Assembly: GCA_042408925.1 (NCBI GenBank)
Contig: JBHOQO010000043.1
Coordinates: 1 to 49,615, forward strand
Source of the DNA: BPIH01 sp042408925
GTDB taxonomy: Bacteria; Chloroflexota; Limnocylindria; Limnocylindrales; CSP1-4
DNA: 49,615 nucleotides
Direction of reading: 5' to 3'
This document shows positions 45,314-49,615 of this stretch, piece by piece. The notes under the pieces are model-generated. The model was not told the origin of the DNA. It saw only the letters and a list, made by a program, of their open reading frames with translations, and ran no database searches. The position numbers and the translations under genes were made by a program. How positions within the stretch are numbered: position 1 is the first letter of the stretch; every line of letters begins with the position of its first letter.

Positions 45314-45769
45314 TCAGCCGGTTTGGATCCGGCGGCGCGCGAACCGAGCGGGCGCCGGTTCGAGCGGCGCGGGCTCGGCCTCGGTCGCGAGGACGAGGCA
45401 CGAGGTGAGGCGGGCGGCGTTGTCGCGGACGATCGCCTCGCCCAGCTCCAGGATCGTCCTGACCCGCTCGTCGACGAGGCGGTAGCGGGTGTAGCGGCCG
45501 TCGACTTCGCCGACGACGTAGCCGCACCAACGGAGACAGGCGAGGTGGCTCGAGACCCGGCCTTGGGCGATCCCGAGCTCCTCGACGAGCTCGCTGACCG
45601 TCCGCGGCCGCTCGCGGAGGAGCTCGAGGATCCGGACCCGGGTCGGGTCGGCGAGGCCCTGGAAGAACGTGGCGAGGGCGGTCGGGCGGGGGAGGGGAGC
45701 GCCGCTCCGGGCGGCGGCGGGGAGGTTGCTCGTCCGGGCGGGGACGGTCGGGTCGGTGGTCTTCGTCAT
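45314..45769 (-). CDS. ArsR/SmtB-family metal-sensing repressor, CmtR-like
   Basis: A 151-residue winged-helix repressor. The core is FFQGLADPTRVRILELLRER, TVSELVEELGIAQGRVSSHL, ACLRWCGYVVGEVDGRYTRY. The recognition helix carries C78 and C82 in ACLRWC, and a third Cys lies near the C-terminus (LTSCLVL, C124). This matches the C57/C61/C102 sites of mycobacterial CmtR (Cd/Pb sensor) in spacing (4 and 41-42 residues) and flanking sequence; actinobacterial ArsR-type mercury sensors share it. The -10 TACCGT ends 6 nt before the ATG and lies within a 16-bp near-palindrome, implying autorepression. It probably also controls the merA operon, 3.3 kb away. Confidence 0.92.
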   Translation of the reverse strand: MTKTTDPTVPARTSNLPAAARSGAPLPRPTALATFFQGLADPTRVRILELLRERPRTVSELVEELGIAQGRVSSHLACLRWCGYVVGEVDGRYTRYRLVDERVRTILELGEAIVRDNAARLTSCLVLATEAEPAPLEPAPARFARRRIQTG

Positions 45770-45773
45770 ATGC

Positions 45774-45789
45774 ATACGGTAGCGAGTAT
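45774..45789. promoter_or_regulatory. Candidate operator of the CmtR-like repressor
   Basis: ATAC-GGTAGCGA-GTAT spans the minus-strand -10 (TACCGT at 45776-45781). The arms ATAC/GTAT are inverted, and the 16-mer is similar to the inverted repeat before the merA operon (42016-42031). The position fits simple repression by the ArsR-family protein. Confidence 0.45.
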
Positions 45790-45843
45790 GTCGCGGCTCG
45801 GCAACCGCCGGCCGGCCGCTCCGGGTCCGGGTACGATCGCGCC

Positions 45844-46746
45844 ATGGCGACGACGTACGGCGCCGTCGAGGCCGGCGGCACGAAGGTCCTCTGTCTCGTC
45901 GGCTCGGGCCCGGACGACGTCCGGCGCTCGATCCGCCTCCCGACCGGCGAACCCGAGCCGACCCTCCGGGCCGTCGTCGACTTCTTCCGGGGGGCCCTCG
46001 CCGTCGGCGAGCCGATCCGGGCGATCGGGGTCGGGTCCTTCGGGCCGCTGGAGCTGCGGCCCGACGCCCCGGCCTACGGGCGGATCCTCCACACGCCGAA
46101 GGCCGGCTGGTCGGGCGTCGACGTCGTGGCGCCGCTCCGTGAGGGGCTCGGCCTCCCGGTCGGCCTCGAGACGGACGTGAACGCCGCCGCCCTCGCCGAG
46201 GGGCGTTGGGGTGCCGCCCGCGACTGCCGCTCGTTCGTGTACGTGACGGTCGGGACCGGGATCGGCGGCGGGGCCGTCGTCGACGGTCGCCTCGTCGGCG
46301 GCCTCGGGCATCCGGAGATGGGCCACCTGCCGCTCCCGCGGATCCCGGGCGACGAATTCGAGGGGACCTGCCGCTATCACCGCGATTGCTGGGAAGGGTT
46401 CGCCTGCGGCCCCGCCCTCGAGGCCCGCTTCGGCCGTCGGCCCGAGGCGCTCGAGGGGGCGGACCGCCGGGCCGCCGTTCGGCTCGCGGCCGCCTACCTC
46501 GCCCTCGGCCTCCGGGCCCTCGTGTACGTGCTCGCGCCGGAACGGATCGTCCTGGGCGGTGGGGTTGCCGAGCTCCCGGGACTCGTCGAGGCGACGCGGA
46601 CCGAGCTCGTCCGTGTCCTCGGCGGCTACCCCGGGCTCGCCGAGCACGGCGCCGAGGCGTTTCTCGTGCGGCCGGGGCTGGGTGGGCGGGCCGGCGTCCT
46701 CGGGGCGCTCGTCGTCGCCGAGCGGGCGGCCGCCGAGGCCGGCTGA
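45844..46746 (+). CDS. ROK-family sugar kinase (fructokinase-like)
   Basis: A 300-residue ATP-dependent sugar kinase. The phosphate-1 motif is TYGAVEAGGTKVLCLVG; the catalytic base region is LETDVNAAALAEGRWG; GTGIGGGAVVDGRLVGG is the phosphate-2 loop; and HPEMGHLPLPR leads into the zinc-binding stretch CRYHRDCWEGFACGPALEAR. The EAGG start and EMGH...C-x5-C arrangement resemble bacterial fructokinases of the ROK family. TACGAT ends 6 nt before the ATG, indicating a leaderless mRNA. It is divergent from the ArsR-family gene and not part of the ATPase operon. Substrate (fructose, mannose or glucose) unproven. Confidence 0.92.
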   Translation: MATTYGAVEAGGTKVLCLVGSGPDDVRRSIRLPTGEPEPTLRAVVDFFRGALAVGEPIRAIGVGSFGPLELRPDAPAYGRILHTPKAGWSGVDVVAPLREGLGLPVGLETDVNAAALAEGRWGAARDCRSFVYVTVGTGIGGGAVVDGRLVGGLGHPEMGHLPLPRIPGDEFEGTCRYHRDCWEGFACGPALEARFGRRPEALEGADRRAAVRLAAAYLALGLRALVYVLAPERIVLGGGVAELPGLVEATRTELVRVLGGYPGLAEHGAEAFLVRPGLGGRAGVLGALVVAERAAAEAG

Positions 46747-46908
46747 GCGCGCGGCCGGCCGACGCCTGGGCCCGACCCCGCACCGCGGGACCCAATCGGG
46801 CCGAACGGATCGCGGATTCGGGACCGCCACCCCTGCCGGCGACGATCGGTCAGGTCGAACACTGGCCGCCGGGACCCCGGTTCGATCACCGAGCAGGAGG
46901 TCGGGTCG

Positions 46909-47238
46909 ATGGACGACCCCCTCGCCATCCTCGAACGAGCGGAACGACGGGCCCGCGAGCGACGCCTGGCCGCCCGGGCCGAGGCCGACCGGATCCTGGC
47001 CGAAGCGGCCGAGCGCGTGGCCGCGATCGAAGCCGGAACTGCGGCCCGGATCGAGGCCCGCCGCGCCGAGCTTCGGGCCGCCTACGCTCGGGCGACGGCT
47101 GCGGCGGTCGCCGAAATCGAGGCCGGAGCGCCAACGCCCGCCCCTCGCGGGGCCGCCGCGTCCGATGCGGCCCGCGTCGCCGCCGCCGCGACCATCCTCG
47201 TCCGGGCGGTCCTCGGCGAGACCGAGGTCTGTGCCTGA
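46909..47238 (+). CDS. ntpF: V/A-type ATPase stalk subunit (NtpF/AtpH-like)
   Basis: A 109-residue Ala/Arg/Glu-rich, almost wholly helical protein (ERAERRARERRLAARAEADR, then ILAEAAERVAAIEAG), predicted to be a long coiled coil as in peripheral-stalk G/H subunits of V/A-type ATPases. The identification rests on size, composition and position at the start of an ntpF-I-K-E type operon. The ATG at 46909 has an AGGAGGTC box 8 nt upstream. It would link V1 to subunit I. Confidence 0.8.
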   Translation: MDDPLAILERAERRARERRLAARAEADRILAEAAERVAAIEAGTAARIEARRAELRAAYARATAAAVAEIEAGAPTPAPRGAAASDAARVAAAATILVRAVLGETEVCA

Positions 47239-47250
47239 GGGGCGCCGCCG

Positions 47251-49236
47251 ATGCTCCGGCCCATGGTCCGCGTCGACGTCGTCGCTCCCCGAGGGCGGGC
47301 GCTCGACGTCGTCCGCGCCCTCCACCTCATCGGCCTCCTCGATCTCGCCCCCTTCCAGCCGCCGAGCGAGGGCGCGGCCGCTCGTTTCGGGCCCGGGCCC
47401 GACCTGCCGGTCGGCCACGAGTACGCCGCCGCCGTCGCCAGGCTGACCGAGCTCGCCGGCCTCGTGGGTCAGGGCCGGGCGCCCGACGAGCTCGTCGAGG
47501 CGCTGTGGGTCCTCGATGATCGGCGACTCTTCGAGCTCGCCGAATCCGTCCTCGAGGCCGAGGGCCCGATTGCCGGTCTCGTCGCCGAGCGAACCCGTCT
47601 CGAGGGCCAGCTCGCCCGGCTCGAGCAGTACCGCGCCCTCGTCGAAGCCCTTACCGGGGCCGTGGGCCGCCTGCCGGCCGTTCAGGGCTTCGCTTCGACG
47701 GGACTCGTCCTCGCGGCCCGGTACCGTTCCCTGTTGCCGGTCCTCCGGGCCGAGCTCGAAGCGTGCACCGGAGGTGCCTGCGAGCTCGTGGCCGGCGAGC
47801 TCCCGCCCGGTCGGATCGCGGCGGTCGTCCTCTACCCGGCCCGTCTCGCCGCCGAGGTCGAAGCGCTCCTGGGGTCGAAGGACCTCGAGGAGATCCGGCT
47901 CCCGCCGAGCTTCGCCGGCCTACCCCTCGAGGCCCTCGAACCGCGGCTGGCTGCCGAGATCGAAGCGACGCGCCGACGCCTCGAAGCCGTCGAGACGGCC
48001 TTCGAGGAGCGGGCCGCCGAGGTCCGGCCGATCGTCGAGGCCTGTCTCGCGGTCCTCTTCGATCGCCTGGCGGAGGTCGCCGCGGTTCGCGGCGCGGCCG
48101 CCTCGGACCACCTCGTCGTGGTCTCCGGCTGGCTCCCCGCCGACGCCCTCGACGACGTCCGGCGGCGCCTCGAGCGGGAGGTCGGGCCGGCGGTCATCAT
48201 CGTGGAGCGGGAGCGGGCGAAACCGGGGCAGCCGGACGCGCCGGTCGTCCTCGAGAATCGGGGCCCGGCCCGGGCGTTCGAGGCCCTCTCGACGTTCGTC
48301 GCCGTACCCCGCTACGGGACGCTCGACCCGACACCGCTCCTCGGTCTCGGCTTCCCGGCCTTCGTCGGGCTCATGGTCGGCGACGCTGGCTACGGGCTCG
48401 TCGGGCTCCTCGCCCTGTGGCTCGCCAGGCGGCGCTGGCGCGACCGGCCTTGGATGACGATCCTCTGGCCGGTCGGGCTCGCCGTTGCCGTCGCCACGGT
48501 CGGCTTCGGGATCCTCTTCGGGGAGGTCTTCGGCGGACTCGGCCACGAGGTCCTCGGCCTCGAGCCGATCCTCTTCGACCGGCGCGAGGCCCTGGGTCCG
48601 CTCCTCGTCCTCGCCCTTGCCGTGGGCGCCGGGCAGGTCGGTCTCGGGCTCGTCCTCGGGATCGTGAACGCGGCGCTCCTCCGGCATCGCCGGGAGCTCG
48701 CCGGCCGGGTCGCGCTCCTCGTCGCCGTCGGGTCCGTCGGGCTCCTCCTCGGCGTCGCGGCCGGGCTGCTCGGACCGACGCTCCTGCCGGTCGCCGGGGG
48801 CGCCCTCGGCCTGGCGGCCGCCGTCCTCCTCGTCACGGTCGGGATCGCGGGTCCGATCGAGATCCTCGGGACGCTCGGCCACGTCCTCTCGTACGCCCGG
48901 CTCGCCGCCATCGGTCTCGCCTCGGTCATGCTCGCGGTCGTCGCCGATCTCCTGGGCTCGCTCGTCCCGAACGTCGTTGCCGGGGTCCTCGTCGCCGCCG
49001 TCCTCCATGCCCTCAACATCGGCCTCGGCTTCTTCGACGCCTCGATCCAGAGCCTGCGGCTCCACTACGTCGAGTTCTTCACGAAGTTCCTCGAACCCGG
49101 CGGGCGACCGTACCGACCGTTCCGGGCCGCCGTCGGCCCGGACGTCCGGGCCACGAACGCCCCTGCCCTCGACAGGAGGATCGAACGATGGACGACGCAC
49201 TCCGCTTCATCGGTGCCGCTCTCGCGGTCGGCCTGA
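47251..49236 (+). CDS. ntpI: V/A-type ATPase subunit I (membrane stator)
   Basis: A 661-residue protein. The N-terminal ~350 residues are soluble and helical (stalk arm). The C-terminal half has about seven membrane segments: TPLLGLGFPAFVGLMVGDAG (conserved GDxGYG region), FGILFGEVFGGLG, and the conserved LGHVLSYARLAAIGLASVML with the essential Arg facing the proteolipid ring. Subunit I forms the ion half-channels and the stator. The gene starts 12 bp after ntpF. Its last 16 codons lie inside the start of ntpK (49-bp overlap), and its own C-terminal tail after RLHYVEFFTKFLEPGG is unconserved. Confidence 0.95.
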   Translation: MLRPMVRVDVVAPRGRALDVVRALHLIGLLDLAPFQPPSEGAAARFGPGPDLPVGHEYAAAVARLTELAGLVGQGRAPDELVEALWVLDDRRLFELAESVLEAEGPIAGLVAERTRLEGQLARLEQYRALVEALTGAVGRLPAVQGFASTGLVLAARYRSLLPVLRAELEACTGGACELVAGELPPGRIAAVVLYPARLAAEVEALLGSKDLEEIRLPPSFAGLPLEALEPRLAAEIEATRRRLEAVETAFEERAAEVRPIVEACLAVLFDRLAEVAAVRGAAASDHLVVVSGWLPADALDDVRRRLEREVGPAVIIVERERAKPGQPDAPVVLENRGPARAFEALSTFVAVPRYGTLDPTPLLGLGFPAFVGLMVGDAGYGLVGLLALWLARRRWRDRPWMTILWPVGLAVAVATVGFGILFGEVFGGLGHEVLGLEPILFDRREALGPLLVLALAVGAGQVGLGLVLGIVNAALLRHRRELAGRVALLVAVGSVGLLLGVAAGLLGPTLLPVAGGALGLAAAVLLVTVGIAGPIEILGTLGHVLSYARLAAIGLASVMLAVVADLLGSLVPNVVAGVLVAAVLHALNIGLGFFDASIQSLRLHYVEFFTKFLEPGGRPYRPFRAAVGPDVRATNAPALDRRIERWTTHSASSVPLSRSA

Positions 49237-49400
49237 GCGCCCTGGCCACGGGTTGGGCGCAGTCGCGGATCGGGTCGGCCGGGGCCGGGACGCTCGCCGA
49301 GAAGCCCGAGCTGACCGGGACGATCACCGTCCTCCTCGCCCTTCCGGAGACGATGGTCATCCTCGGCTTCGTCATCGGGGCGCTCATCCTCCTCCTCTAA
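49188..49400 (+). CDS. ntpK: V/A-type ATPase proteolipid subunit K (c ring)
   Basis: A 70-residue two-helix proteolipid: helix 1 RFIGAALAVGLSALATGWAQ, a loop with GSAGAGTLAEKPE, and helix 2 LLALPETMVILGFVIGALIL carrying the ion-binding Glu (LPETMVILG). The single hairpin is the 8-kDa form found in F-type and many bacterial V/A-type rings rather than the doubled 16-kDa form. The Gln in helix 1 (GWAQSRIG) is unusual and could be an extra Na+/H+ ligand, but ion specificity is not settled. The ATG has an AGGAGG box 7 nt upstream, inside the end of ntpI. Confidence 0.93.
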   Translation: MDDALRFIGAALAVGLSALATGWAQSRIGSAGAGTLAEKPELTGTITVLLALPETMVILGFVIGALILLL

Positions 49401-49409
49401 GGGGCGGCC

Positions 49410-49615
49410 GTGGGTGTCGAGGCGATCGTTGGGGTCATCGAGGCCGAGGCGACCGCCGAGGCGGAACGCCTCGTCGAGGGGGCGCGGCGGGCTGCCGAGG
49501 AGCGGGTGGCGGCGGCCGAGGCGGCGGCCGAGGCGGCGGTGGCGACGGCCGCCGAGCGGTTCGAGGCCGAGCTTCGGGTCGAGCTCGTTCGGGCCGTCAA
49601 CGCTGCCCGCCGGCG
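49410..49615 (+). CDS. ntpE: V/A-type ATPase subunit E, N-terminal part (cut by window edge)
   Basis: GTG at 49410 opens a frame that runs off the window after 68 codons: VGVEAIVGVIEAEATAEAER, then a long Ala/Glu/Arg coiled coil ending in ELRVELVRAVNAARR. The helix followed by ELxxELVRAVNAARR is typical of the peripheral-stalk subunit E. It lies 9 bp after ntpK, matching the ntp gene order I-K-E. The rest of the ATPase (C, G/F, A, B, D) would follow outside the window. Confidence 0.82.
   Translation, partial: MGVEAIVGVIEAEATAEAERLVEGARRAAEERVAAAEAAAEAAVATAAERFEAELRVELVRAVNAARR

Overview
The window is 49.6 kb of very GC-rich bacterial DNA, around 70% GC or more by eye. It is densely packed with genes, many joined by 4-bp ATGA/GTGA stop-start overlaps. 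The bacterium appears aerobic or facultative: it has a full menaquinone pathway, a V/A-type ATPase (ntpF-I-K-E order), an F420-type LLM oxidoreductase, peptidoglycan genes (PBP1A, MurJ, a FemAB-type protein) and many small toxin-antitoxin modules. I infer a deep-branching Chloroflexota lineage (Limnocylindria-like), with Actinobacteriota as the alternative. There is no rRNA to settle this.

Layout. 0-6.2 kb: a minus-strand operon of an ECF sigma factor, an Ada-like alkyltransferase with reversed domain order and an EamA exporter; a methyltransferase on plus; then a minus-strand operon msrA / histidine phosphatase / sseA. 6.2-14.4 kb: housekeeping genes (a membrane-fused spermidine-synthase-like protein, a nucleoside hydrolase, a PflA-like radical SAM protein, tRNA-Asn) interleaved with four toxin-antitoxin loci, one orphan and one fused into a remnant. 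14.4-17 kb: a looser block of secreted proteins and lipoproteins with two probable frameshifts and DnaA-box-like sites. 17-20 kb: a metal-efflux operon (MerR regulator, HMA chaperone, P1B-ATPase with YPC in place of CPC) behind a textbook MerR promoter. 20-27 kb: minus-strand cell-wall genes and a frameshifted NagZ-like lipoprotein.

27.1-36.6 kb: a single operon tetR-menF-menD-menB-menA-menC-menE, coupled by 4-bp overlaps except at the menA-menC junction. The last gene fuses MenE to an alpha/beta-hydrolase that looks like MenH, so most steps from chorismate to demethylmenaquinone are in one transcript; a MenI-type thioesterase and the final methyltransferase are not seen. 36.7-40.2 kb: mscL with a zinc ribbon, a hybrid histidine kinase and an LLM oxidoreductase, with an intergenic repeat element. 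40.3-45.8 kb: merA plus an HMA protein, an 800-bp intergenic region holding five GTGCAC-N3-GTGCAC-type palindromes, MarR plus a CLC channel, and a CmtR-like ArsR repressor. 45.8-49.6 kb: a ROK kinase and the start of the V-ATPase operon.

Two window-wide themes stand out. At least eight genes have a TANNNT -10 hexamer ending 6-7 nt before the start codon, which implies leaderless mRNAs. Several regulators sit directly behind a recognisable palindromic operator overlapping their own promoter (MerR, TetR, MarR, ArsR, VapB). The most noteworthy candidates are the reversed Ada protein coupled to an ECF sigma factor, the MenE-hydrolase fusion, the GTGCAC palindrome array and the VapB-VapC fusion scar.
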